Notes under the pieces: generated by a model
Told to the model about the DNA's origin: nothing
The model's input: only the letters and a program-made list of their open reading frames with translations
Database searches by the model: none
Position numbers and translations under genes: made by a program
Assembly (NCBI RefSeq): GCF_002217755.1
Contig: NZ_BCFL01000028.1
Coordinates: 1-64,000 of the forward strand
Direction of reading: 5' to 3'
Source: Streptomyces hyaluromycini
GTDB taxonomy: Bacteria; Actinomycetota; Actinomycetes; Streptomycetales; Streptomycetaceae
DNA length: 64,000 nt
In this document: positions 43,340 through 51,492 of the stretch, in pieces
How positions within the stretch are numbered: position 1 is the first letter of the stretch
How the letters are laid out: each line of letters opens with the position of its first letter

Positions 43340-43355
43340 GGTCATCCGACTGACC
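43340..43355 (+). promoter_or_regulatory. GGTCA inverted repeat upstream of mdlC
   Basis: GGTCA-TCCGAC-TGACC is a short inverted repeat 160-175 bp before the benzoylformate decarboxylase start. It could be an operator, or the end of a terminator for the preceding gene. Confidence 0.3.
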
Positions 43356-43514
43356 CCGGAACCGGGATGTACGGTCACCCGGCCGTGCGCGGCCCGGACC
43401 CGTCGTTTCAGCAGACCCTTCAGTCATCGGACGGAAGGCATGGCGGCCGTGCCCGGGTCAGGATGGGACGGATCATCCCGATATCGGGCCCGGCACGACA
43501 GCTGGCAGGCCGCC

Positions 43515-45125
43515 ATGACCGCACAAGCCACCGTCCGAAGCGTGACCTACGATCTGCTGCGTTCCCTCGGACTCACCACCGTCTTCGGGAATCCGGGCTC
43601 CACCGAACAGCCGTTCCTGCAGGAGTTCCCGGAGGACTTCACCTACGTACTCGCCCTGCAGGAGGCCTCCGTCATCGCGATGGCGGACACCTTCGCCCAG
43701 GTCACCGGCCGGCCCGCGCTGGTCAACGTGCACTCCTCGGCCGGGCTGGGCAACGCCGTCGGCAACCTGGTCGCCGCCTACCACGGGAACACCCCGCTGA
43801 TCGTCACCTCCGGCCAGCAGCACCGGGAACTGCTGATCGGCGAGCCCTACCTGGGCAACCGGGAGGCCACCACGCTGCCCAAGCCGTGGGTGAAGTGGTC
43901 GTACGAACCCGCCCGCGCCGAGGACGTGCCCGAGGCGTTCCTGCGGGCCTACGCGATGGCCCTGCAACCGCCCGCCGGTCCCGTCTACCTGTCCGTGCCG
44001 ATGGACGACTGGAAGCGGCCGCTGTCCGGCTTCACCCGTATGCGGACCTTCAGCAACCGGGTGGTGCCCGACCCGGACCGGCTGCGCGCCTTCGCCGACC
44101 GCATCTCCGCCAGCAGCAGTCCGGCGCTGGTCTTCGGTCCTGAGGTCGACAAGGCCGGCGGCTGGGACGTGGCCGTCGCGCTCGCGGAGAAACTGCGCGC
44201 GGCCGTCTACGGCTCCCCGCTCCTGGACCGCGCTTCCTTCCCCGAGAACCACCCGCTCTTCCGCGGCCCCCTCGGCATGTCGGTCAAGACCATCAGCGAC
44301 CGCCTGGCGGGGCACGACCTGGTGGTCGTGATCGGCGCGGAGGTCTTCCGCTACTACCCCTACGTGCCGGGCCCCTACCTGCCCGACGGCACCGAACTCC
44401 TCCAGATCACCGGCAACCCCGACGTGGCCGCCTCGGCCCGGGTGGGCGACAGCCTGCTGGGCGACCCCAAGACGGCGATCGAACTGCTCCTGGCCACGGT
44501 CGAGGACGGTTCCGCCCGGACCGCCCCGCAGCCGATGGAGCGCCCCCGGGTGCTCCCGGAGGCACCGAACAGCCCGCTGACCCCGCCGGAGGTGTACGCC
44601 GCCCTGAGCAGCGTCAAGCCGGCCGACGCGGTCATCGTCAACGAGTCGACCTCCACGATGGCCCAGCAGGTCGAGTGGCTGCCCACCACCCGGACCGGAT
44701 CCTTCTTCGCCACCGCCAGCGGCGGCATCGGATGGGGTGCGCCGGCGGCCGTCGGAGTGGCCCTGGCCGACCGGCAGCGGGGTGTGCCCCGGCCGGTCGT
44801 CGGGCTGATCGGCGACGGCTCCTTCCAGTACTCCGTGCAGTCCGTGTGGACGGCGGCGCAGCACCGGCTGCCGATCGTCTACGTCGTGATGCGCAACCAG
44901 GAGTACTCGATCCTCAAGTCGTTCGCGGTCCTGGAGGAGACGCCGGGCGTGCCCGGCCTCGACCTGCCCGGGCTCGACATCGCCGGTGTGGCCCGCGGTT
45001 TCGGCTGCCGCGCGGTCGACGTCGACACGACCGAGGACCTGCAGCGCGAGTTCAAGGCGGCCCTGGCCGCCGACACCACCACCGTCATCGTGGTGGCCAC
45101 CCAGCCGCAGAAGGCCATGCTGTGA
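43515..45125 (+). CDS. mdlC: Benzoylformate decarboxylase
   Basis: A 536-residue TPP-dependent decarboxylase. The landmarks of Pseudomonas MdlC are kept: FGNPGSTEQPFL (active-site Ser), ALQEASVIAMADTFAQ (Glu), NVHSSAGLGNAVGNLVAAYH (His), ENHPLFRGPLG (second His) and the TPP motif GDGSFQYSVQSVWTAAQHRL. It converts benzoylformate to benzaldehyde and CO2. The downstream SDR starts 42 bp later, so they probably form an operon. Mandelate racemase and dehydrogenase genes are not seen in the window. Confidence 0.88.
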   Translation: MTAQATVRSVTYDLLRSLGLTTVFGNPGSTEQPFLQEFPEDFTYVLALQEASVIAMADTFAQVTGRPALVNVHSSAGLGNAVGNLVAAYHGNTPLIVTSGQQHRELLIGEPYLGNREATTLPKPWVKWSYEPARAEDVPEAFLRAYAMALQPPAGPVYLSVPMDDWKRPLSGFTRMRTFSNRVVPDPDRLRAFADRISASSSPALVFGPEVDKAGGWDVAVALAEKLRAAVYGSPLLDRASFPENHPLFRGPLGMSVKTISDRLAGHDLVVVIGAEVFRYYPYVPGPYLPDGTELLQITGNPDVAASARVGDSLLGDPKTAIELLLATVEDGSARTAPQPMERPRVLPEAPNSPLTPPEVYAALSSVKPADAVIVNESTSTMAQQVEWLPTTRTGSFFATASGGIGWGAPAAVGVALADRQRGVPRPVVGLIGDGSFQYSVQSVWTAAQHRLPIVYVVMRNQEYSILKSFAVLEETPGVPGLDLPGLDIAGVARGFGCRAVDVDTTEDLQREFKAALAADTTTVIVVATQPQKAML

Positions 45126-45166
45126 CGGGCGGCGTACGGGAGTAGATCGGGAGCTGGGGAGCAGAG

Positions 45167-45916
45167 ATGGATCTCGGACTGAAGGACCGCGTCTACATCG
45201 TCACCGGCGGCACCCGTGGCCTGGGCCTGGCCGCCGCCCGCGAACTGACCTCCGGCGGTGCCAAGGTGGTGGTCAGCGGGCGCAGCACGCACTCGCTGGC
45301 CGCGGCCGAGGCGGAGCTGGGCGGCCCCGGGCAGGCCGTCGGGGTCGTCGCCGACAACGCCGACGCCGGGACTCCGGACCGGCTGATGGCTGCGGCGCAC
45401 GAGGCGTTCAAGGGGCTGGACGGCGTGCTCATCAGCGTCGGCGGCCCGCCGACGGGCACCACGGACAGCATCGACGACGAACAGTGGCGGGCCTCCTTCG
45501 AATCGGGCTTCCTGGGCGCGGTGCGGTTGTCGCGGGCCGTCGCCGCGCGGCTCGGCGAGGGCGGGGTGATCGGTTTCGTCCTGTCGACCTCGGTGTACGA
45601 GCCGATCCCCGGCCTCGCCGTCTCCAACGCCCTGCGGCCCGCACTGGCCGGCTACGCGAAGACCCTCGCCGGGGAGGTGGGCCCGCGGGGCATCCGCGTG
45701 GTCGGGCTGGTCCCGGCCCACATCGCGACCGACCGGACGCTCGAACTCCAGTCGATCACCGGCGACGCCGGCACCACCGCCGCCGGCATCCCGCTGCGCC
45801 GCCTCGGAACTCCGGAGGAGTTCGGCCGCACCGCCGCGTTCCTGCTGTCGCCGGCCGCGGCCTACGTCACCGGCTCGATGGTGACGGTCGACGGCGGAAC
45901 ACGGGCCAGTTTCTAG
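45167..45916 (+). CDS. Atypical SDR family oxidoreductase
   Basis: A 249-residue SDR. The nucleotide motif TGGTRGLGLA is normal. The active-site segment reads TSVYEPIPGLAVSNALRPAL, so the usual YxxxK is replaced around SN. This is the pattern of a known SDR subgroup close to FabG that lacks the canonical Tyr. The C-terminus YVTGSMVTVDGGTRASF is standard. It follows mdlC by 42 bp, so it may act on the product aldehyde or a related ketone. Confidence 0.85.
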   Translation: MDLGLKDRVYIVTGGTRGLGLAAARELTSGGAKVVVSGRSTHSLAAAEAELGGPGQAVGVVADNADAGTPDRLMAAAHEAFKGLDGVLISVGGPPTGTTDSIDDEQWRASFESGFLGAVRLSRAVAARLGEGGVIGFVLSTSVYEPIPGLAVSNALRPALAGYAKTLAGEVGPRGIRVVGLVPAHIATDRTLELQSITGDAGTTAAGIPLRRLGTPEEFGRTAAFLLSPAAAYVTGSMVTVDGGTRASF

Positions 45917-45954
45917 CATTCACCACGTCCGAACTCTCCTTGACAGTCCCCTAC

Positions 45955-45986
45955 TTGACCATAATGCTTGCCGAAGAAAGCAATAT
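45955..45986 (+). promoter_or_regulatory. Relaxed MarR-type site before P450
   Basis: TGCTTGCCGAAGAAAGCAA (45965-45983) keeps both half-sites of the regional palindrome, but the spacer is 8 bp instead of 4. It lies just before the P450 start, near TTGACA (45940) and TTGACC (45955) hexamers. Confidence 0.45.
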
Positions 45987-46005
45987 GTTCAGGCGGGAGA
46001 CCTCG

Positions 46006-47313
46006 ATGACCACACACACCCCGGGCGGCGAGGGCACCGCACTGCGGGCCGTACTGGAGGGGTCCGCGTTCCAGGCGGACCCGCATGCGGTACTGCGGCC
46101 GCTGACGGAGTCGGGGGCCGCGCACCGCTGTGAACCGGCCGGTGCGCCGCCGCAGTTGCTGGTCACGGGATACGAGGCGGCACGCCGGGTGCTCACCGAT
46201 CCGCGGGTGTCCAAGCGCAGCGAGCGCGCGGGGCTGGAGCCCGGCTGGCTGATGAGCGGGGTCCGGGACGAGGTCGGGGTCGACTACATGCTGACCATGG
46301 ACCCGCCCGACCACACCCGGCTGCGCAAGGTGGTGGCGCGTGCCTTCACCCCGCAGCGGGTCGAGGCGCTGCGGCCGCGGACCCGGGAGATCGCGTCCCG
46401 GCTGGCGGACGGCGTACTGGCCGTGGAGACTCCGGACCTGGTCGACGGCTTCGCCGCCCGCGTCCCCATCGCGGTGATCTGCGAACTGCTCGGTGTGCCG
46501 CTGGACGACTGGGACCGGTTCCGCTGGGCCTCGGAGCAGATCGTGGCCCCGGTCGCCGGTTCGGACCGGGAGGAGGCCTACGTATGGATGAGCGGGTATC
46601 TGGCGGAGCTGATCACCGGCAAGCGGGCCGAGCCCGGACCGGACCTGCTGAGCGCGCTGGCCGCTGACACCGGTGACGACCGGCTCACCGACCCGGAGCT
46701 GGTCGGCATGGCCTTCCTGCTGCTGATCGCCGGGTACGAGACGACCGCGAACCTCATCGGCGCGGTGCTCCTCGGCCTCGCCCGGCAGCCGGACCTCCTC
46801 AAGGCGCTGCGCGCCGATCCGGGGCTGATCCCAGGGGTGATCGAGGAGTTCCTGCGGCTGGACGGGCCGGTGGTGACGGCGACCGAGCGCTTCGCGACCG
46901 AGGACCTGCGGGTGGGCGAGGTGGCGGTGCGGCGCGGCGACATGCTGCTGGTGTCCCTGGCCGCGGCCAACCGGGACCCGGCCCGGTTCGAGGACCCGGA
47001 CACCTTCCGCCCGGAGCGCCCGGCCGGCGGCCATCTCGCCTTCGGGCACGGCGTCCACCACTGCCTGGGCGCTCCGCTGGCCCGGATGGAGGCCGAGGTC
47101 GCGGTCGCCGCGTTCGTACGGCGCGTGGCGGGCCTGAGCCTGGCCGTGGCCGAGGCGGACCTGGAGTGGGCGCCGGGCCTGTTGATGCACGGGGTACGGC
47201 GGCTGCCGGTGTCGGTCGTGGCCGCCGAGGACACCGGGGACACCGGGGACACCGAGGACACCGAGGACACCGGGGACACCGGGGACACCGGGGACACCGG
47301 GGATTCCGTCTAG
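46006..47313 (+). CDS. Cytochrome P450 with acidic repeat tail
   Basis: A 435-residue bacterial class I P450. The I-helix reads LLLIAGYETTANLIG (about residue 245), the K-helix EEFLRL, and the haem ligand is in FGHGVHHCLGAPLAR (about 350). After a normal C-terminus the protein carries a tail of nine EDT/GDT/GDS triplets, encoded by a 9-nt tandem repeat at 47227-47307. GGGAGA precedes the ATG; an in-frame ATG at 45985 is alternative. The stop overlaps the convergent Lrp gene. Redox partners are not encoded here. Confidence 0.9.
   Translation: MTTHTPGGEGTALRAVLEGSAFQADPHAVLRPLTESGAAHRCEPAGAPPQLLVTGYEAARRVLTDPRVSKRSERAGLEPGWLMSGVRDEVGVDYMLTMDPPDHTRLRKVVARAFTPQRVEALRPRTREIASRLADGVLAVETPDLVDGFAARVPIAVICELLGVPLDDWDRFRWASEQIVAPVAGSDREEAYVWMSGYLAELITGKRAEPGPDLLSALAADTGDDRLTDPELVGMAFLLLIAGYETTANLIGAVLLGLARQPDLLKALRADPGLIPGVIEEFLRLDGPVVTATERFATEDLRVGEVAVRRGDMLLVSLAAANRDPARFEDPDTFRPERPAGGHLAFGHGVHHCLGAPLARMEAEVAVAAFVRRVAGLSLAVAEADLEWAPGLLMHGVRRLPVSVVAAEDTGDTGDTEDTEDTGDTGDTGDTGDSV
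47227..47307 (+). repeat. 9-nt tandem repeat inside P450 3' end
   Basis: Nine consecutive 9-nt units of the form GRGGACACC (the last degenerate, GGGGATTCC) encode EDT/GDT triplets. Such an array can change length by slippage and would keep the frame. Confidence 0.9.
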
Positions 47314-48305
47314 AGGGACGCTGGTGGCACCAGGCGGCCCCGGGAGATGAGGGACGCCGCCTTCTTGAGGTGGTGGACGCTGATGCTGACGCCGTAGCCG
47401 TCGATGCCCGGGGTCGCGGCGATGCGCGTGGTCAGGAAGCGGTAGAAGTCCTCGGGATCGCGGGCGACGACGGTGACCATCAGGTTGTGCTCCCCGCTGA
47501 TGGCACCGACGAAGGGGACCTCGTCGTGCCGGGCGGCCTCCGCGCCGACCCGCTCCAGGTGAGCGGGGGCGACCCGCAGCCAGAGGATGGCGTTGAGCCG
47601 GTGGCCCAGCCGCTCGGGGAGCAGTTCGACCTCGTACTCAAGGGTTCCGGAGCTCTCCAGCGACTCCAGCCGGCGAGCCACCCGGGACAGCGACCAGCCG
47701 GTGAGTTCGGCGAGCCGGGTGTGGGTGGTGCGGCCGTCCTGGGCGAGGGCGTCGAGCAGCGGGGCGTCCTCGTCGGCCGGCGGGGGCGGGGGCCCGGGGG
47801 TGAGGGTCGGCCGTTCCGAGGTCAGCAGCCGGACCTGCTCGGGGTCGAGGCTGTCGCCGTAGCCGGTCCACCCGGCGGTGCCGGGCTCGTCGTAGTTGTG
47901 GATGATCAGGTCGATGCTGACGTCCAGGACCGAGGCGGACCGGGGCAGTTGCCGGAGCAGCACGTCCTCGCGCGGCATGTCGAGCGGCGAGCGCATGACG
48001 CAGATGATCTCCGAACCGCCCGAGGCCAGGTGGGCCCAGGAGATGTCGGGGCGCCGGGCGAGGGCCTCGGCGAGCGGGGCGACCCGGTCGGGGCGGCAGC
48101 GGATACGGGTGACCCACTGCGCGGCGCCGTACACCCGCGGGTTGACCAGCCCCACCACCCGCAACGCTCCGCTGCGGCGCAGCGCCTGGTAGCGGCGGGC
48201 CGCGGTCTGCTCGGACACCCCGGCCACCTCGCCGATCCGACGGAAGGGCAGCCGGGGCGCGCACTGCAGGGCGCGGAGGATCTTTCGGTCTACCTCGTCG
48301 AGCAT
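47310..48305 (-). CDS. Lrp/AsnC regulator with two tandem modules
   Basis: A 331-residue protein made of two Lrp units. Module 1 (about residues 1-150) has LDEVDRKILRALQ, a helix-turn-helix and a RAM-like domain. A Pro-rich linker TPGPPPPPADED follows near 170, then module 2 with ALAQDGRTTHTRLAELTGWS and GAISGEHNLMVTVVARDPED. Fused double Lrp regulators are common in actinomycetes. It is divergent from the DHA2 exporter at 48496 and probably controls it. Its stop codon overlaps the P450 stop by three bases inside a CTAG. Confidence 0.88.
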   Translation of the reverse strand: MLDEVDRKILRALQCAPRLPFRRIGEVAGVSEQTAARRYQALRRSGALRVVGLVNPRVYGAAQWVTRIRCRPDRVAPLAEALARRPDISWAHLASGGSEIICVMRSPLDMPREDVLLRQLPRSASVLDVSIDLIIHNYDEPGTAGWTGYGDSLDPEQVRLLTSERPTLTPGPPPPPADEDAPLLDALAQDGRTTHTRLAELTGWSLSRVARRLESLESSGTLEYEVELLPERLGHRLNAILWLRVAPAHLERVGAEAARHDEVPFVGAISGEHNLMVTVVARDPEDFYRFLTTRIAATPGIDGYGVSISVHHLKKAASLISRGRLVPPASL

Positions 48306-48495
48306 GGTGGAAGTGTGCCACGCGAATCAGCAATCTGGAGGATTCTGCGGCCTCGGAGGGACCTGGTTGGCGGTTGCGTGAGCGGGATCGGATGCTGTGG
48401 CGGCGGGTTTCCCCTCGGACACCCGTACGACACAGGCCGCCGGACACGCCGGTGGCCTTCGACCGCGGTGCGGTGCGCCGCGAAGGAGTATCTCC

Positions 48496-50094
48496 GTGAA
48501 CGTCACGACACCGGCGAGTGGGCCGGTCGAGCGACGGGCGGCCACCATCGTCATGGCCTGCCTGGGCGTCTTCGTCGCCTACCTTCCGGTCACCACCGTC
48601 GCCGTGAGCCTGCCCGCCCTGCAGGCCGCGCTGAACGCCTCGACCGCGCAGCTGTCGTGGGTGCAGGACGCGTTCGTGCTGCCGATGGCCGCGTTCATCC
48701 TGACCGCGGGCGTCTTCGGGGACGTCCACGGGCGCAAGAAGGTGTTCCAGGCCGGCCTGCTGTTCTCGGCCGCGGGCGCGGTCACCGCCCTGTGCGCGCA
48801 CTCGATCGGGGTCGTCTGGGCCGGACAGGCCCTGGCCGGCGTCGGCGCGGCCGCGCTGCTGCCGACCACGCTGGCGCTGATCAGCCATGCGGTGCCGGAC
48901 CACCGGGAGCGCGGCAAGTTCATCGGCATCTGGGCCACCTGCCTGATGGCGGCCCTGGCCGTCGGCCCGCTGATCGCCGGTGTGGTCGTCCAGCACTTCT
49001 CCTGGCGCTGGGTCTACCTGCCGAGCGTTCCCGTCGCACTCCTGGCCGTCGTCGTCGCGGCTCGGCAGCTGCCCGACTCCCGGGCGCCGCACGGGCGCCG
49101 CCTGGACTGGCCCGGCCAGCTCACCGCCACGCTCGCGGTCACCGCGCTGGTGTACGGCGTGATCGAGGGCGGGGCGGACTCGTTCACCGACGTCAAGGTG
49201 ATGGTGGCGCTGTTCACGGCCGTGGTCGCCGGTGCCGCGTTCGTGCTGGCGGAACGGCGCAGCGACAGCCCGATGCTGGACCTGAGCCTGTTCCGCAGCC
49301 CCGCCTTCACCGCCACCACGCTGGTCGCGATGACCAGCTTCCTGGCGCTCATCGGGTTCTTCTTCGTGCTCAGCCTCTACTTCGGCATGGTGCAGCGGCT
49401 CGACACCATGGATGCGGCCTGGCGGCTGCTGACGGTCACCGGGGCGGCCCTGCTGGTCGGCGGGCCGGCCGGGCGGCTGATGCACCGGATATCGGCACGG
49501 GTGATGATCACCGGCGGTCTGCTGGTGGTCGCCGCCGCCCAGTTCGCGCTGACCGGTCTGGCCGCCGACACCTCGTTCGGCTCGGCCGCCTGGCGGCTCG
49601 CCCTGCTGGGCCTCGGCATGGGCTTCGTCATGACGCCGATGACCGCGACCGCGGTGGCCTCCGTGCCGTACCACCTGGCCGGCATGGCCGCCGCCGGCAA
49701 CAACGCCTTCCGGCAGGTCGGCGGCGCCCTCGGCCCGGCCGTCCTGGGCGCGCTGCTCACCACCCGGGCCCTCGACGCGCTGCCGGGTCACCTCACCGAG
49801 GCGGGGGTCACCGGCGCGGCGCAGGACCGCATCGTCACGACCGCGCAGTCGGACGGCCTCGGCGCGGTCGCCGGGCTGGACCTGGGCGCCCGTACCGGAC
49901 CGGCCATGGGCGCGCTCGGCGACTCCTTCCTGGACGGAATGCGCCTGTGCCTGATCACGGCGGGGAGCCTGACGCTGCTGGCCGCCCTGGTCGCGGTGGT
50001 CCTGCTGCGCGCACCCCGGCAGCAGGGGACGCTCAGGGCGGCGGGGCACACCACGGCCTCGGCCGAGCAGGCCCCGGCGGCGCAGGGCGCCTGA
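48496..50094 (+). CDS. MFS transporter, DHA2 family
   Basis: A 532-residue 14-helix drug exporter. Motif A appears as GVFGDVHGRKKVFQAG (about residue 75), and the YLPVTTVAVSLPALQAALNA start resembles QacA-like proteins. The hydrophilic loop with Asp/Gly-rich sequence near residue 470 precedes the last helix. The GTG start has GAAGGAG seven bases upstream. It is divergent from the double Lrp regulator. The substrate is unknown. Confidence 0.88.
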   Translation: MNVTTPASGPVERRAATIVMACLGVFVAYLPVTTVAVSLPALQAALNASTAQLSWVQDAFVLPMAAFILTAGVFGDVHGRKKVFQAGLLFSAAGAVTALCAHSIGVVWAGQALAGVGAAALLPTTLALISHAVPDHRERGKFIGIWATCLMAALAVGPLIAGVVVQHFSWRWVYLPSVPVALLAVVVAARQLPDSRAPHGRRLDWPGQLTATLAVTALVYGVIEGGADSFTDVKVMVALFTAVVAGAAFVLAERRSDSPMLDLSLFRSPAFTATTLVAMTSFLALIGFFFVLSLYFGMVQRLDTMDAAWRLLTVTGAALLVGGPAGRLMHRISARVMITGGLLVVAAAQFALTGLAADTSFGSAAWRLALLGLGMGFVMTPMTATAVASVPYHLAGMAAAGNNAFRQVGGALGPAVLGALLTTRALDALPGHLTEAGVTGAAQDRIVTTAQSDGLGAVAGLDLGARTGPAMGALGDSFLDGMRLCLITAGSLTLLAALVAVVLLRAPRQQGTLRAAGHTTASAEQAPAAQGA

Positions 50095-50098
50095 CGGC

Positions 50099-51430
50099 TC
50101 ACCGCACCAGGCAGGGCCGTTTGGCGTCGAAGGTCCAGCCCTCCACCAGGTAGCGCATCCCGGTCGCGTCGTCCCGGCCCGCGCCGAGCCGCTGCTCCTG
50201 GTGGAGGGCGTGGGCCGCGAGCAGCCGGTCCATGTCGAGCCGGACGCCCAGGCCGGGGGCGTCGGTGACGGCGACCTCGCCGCCCGTGATCCTCGGCGGT
50301 TCCACGGTGAGGCGCTCCTGTCCCTCCTGCCAGATCCAGTGCGTGTCCAGGGCGTTGTAGTCGCCGGGGGCCGCGGCTCCGCAGTGGGCCATCATGGCCA
50401 GCGAGATGTCGAAGTGGTTGTTGGAGTGGCAGCCCCAGGTCAGCCCCGTCTCGTGGCAGAGCTGCGCCACCCGCACCGACCCCCGCATGGTCCAGAAGTG
50501 CGGGTCCGCGAGCGGGATCGACACCGACTGCAGGGCGAGGGCGTGGGTGAGCTGCCGCCAGTCGGTGGCGATCATGTTGGTCGCGGTGGGCAGCCCGGTG
50601 GCCCGGCGGAACTCGGCGAGGATCTCGCGCCCGGAGTAGCCGCCCTCGGCCCCGCAGGGATCCTCGGCGTAGGCGAGTGTGCCGAGCAGCGGGCGGCACA
50701 GCTCGACGGCCTCGCGCAGGGACCAGGCGCCGTTGGGGTCGAGGGTGATCCGGGCCTCGGGGAAGCGTTGCTTGAGCGCCTGTACGGCCTTGACCTCCTC
50801 GGCCCCCTCCAGCACGCCGCCCTTGAGCTTGAAGTCACGGAAGCCGTAGTGGTCGTAGGCCGCCTCGGCCTGCCGGACGATCGACTCCGGGGTGAGGGCC
50901 TCCTCGCGGCGGATCCGGTACCAGGGCACGTCGGAGCCGGGTTCGCGGAGGTAGTCCAGGTCGGTGCGGTCGGGGTCGCCGACGTAGAAGAGGTAGCCGA
51001 GGACGCGTACCGAGTCGCGCTGCTTGCCGTCGCCGAGCAGAGCGGCGACGGGCACCTCCAGGTGCTGGCCGAGCAGGTCGAGCAGGGCGGACTCGACGGC
51101 GGTGACGGCGTGCACGGTGGTGCGCAGGTCGAAGGTCTGTTCCCCGCGGCCGCCGGCGTCCCGCCCGGCGAACTCCTCCCCCATGGCCCGCAGCACCCGT
51201 TGGTAGTCGCCCAGCCGGGAGCCGACGACCAGCGGCTCGGCATCCCGCAGGGTCCGGGTGATCGCCTCCCCGCCGGGCACCTCGCCGAGCCCGGTCCGGC
51301 CCTCGGAGTCCTCGACGACCACCACGTTGCGGGTGAAGTACGGGGCGTGCGCACCGGAGAGGTTGAGGAGCATGGAGTCCCGGCCTGCTACCGGGTACAC
51401 GGAGAAGCGAGTGACGAAGGGCTGTCTCAT
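50099..51430 (-). CDS. gudD: Glucarate dehydratase (enolase superfamily)
   Basis: A 443-residue enolase-superfamily enzyme whose length fits GudD. Signatures are HAPYFTRNVVVVEDSEGRTG (N-terminal capping domain), YGFRDFKLKGGVL with the KxK base, LDPNGAWSLREAVEL (metal Asp/Asn) and WGCHSNNHFDISLAMMAHCG with the catalytic His. It dehydrates D-glucarate to 5-keto-4-deoxyglucarate. Its start codon lies within an inverted repeat, and the upstream response regulator gene is in the same direction 62 bp away. No other sugar-acid genes are adjacent. Confidence 0.9.
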   Translation of the reverse strand: MRQPFVTRFSVYPVAGRDSMLLNLSGAHAPYFTRNVVVVEDSEGRTGLGEVPGGEAITRTLRDAEPLVVGSRLGDYQRVLRAMGEEFAGRDAGGRGEQTFDLRTTVHAVTAVESALLDLLGQHLEVPVAALLGDGKQRDSVRVLGYLFYVGDPDRTDLDYLREPGSDVPWYRIRREEALTPESIVRQAEAAYDHYGFRDFKLKGGVLEGAEEVKAVQALKQRFPEARITLDPNGAWSLREAVELCRPLLGTLAYAEDPCGAEGGYSGREILAEFRRATGLPTATNMIATDWRQLTHALALQSVSIPLADPHFWTMRGSVRVAQLCHETGLTWGCHSNNHFDISLAMMAHCGAAAPGDYNALDTHWIWQEGQERLTVEPPRITGGEVAVTDAPGLGVRLDMDRLLAAHALHQEQRLGAGRDDATGMRYLVEGWTFDAKRPCLVR

Positions 51431-51440
51431 ACGGAGACAG
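51422..51440 (-). promoter_or_regulatory. Inverted repeat across gudD start
   Basis: CTGTCTC-ATACG-GAGACAG is a perfect 7-bp inverted repeat covering the gudD ATG. TAGATA lies 12 bases upstream of the ATG and may be the -10 box, so the mRNA leader would be very short and the repeat would cover the transcription start. Confidence 0.5.
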
Positions 51441-51492
51441 TATCTACATATGAAGACGCGCACCAGGGATGGGGGCCTGCCGGACAGGCCTC

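Noticed and set aside
27744..47313. Possible natural-product biosynthetic cluster
   Set aside because: P450, glycosyltransferase, GMC and LLM enzymes are present, but there is no PKS, NRPS, terpene, RiPP or other core enzyme; a catabolic or detoxifying set fits better.
47166..50153. A 995-codon plus-strand frame
   Set aside because: Overlaps the P450 end, the Lrp gene and the DHA2 exporter in the wrong frame; no recognisable domain.
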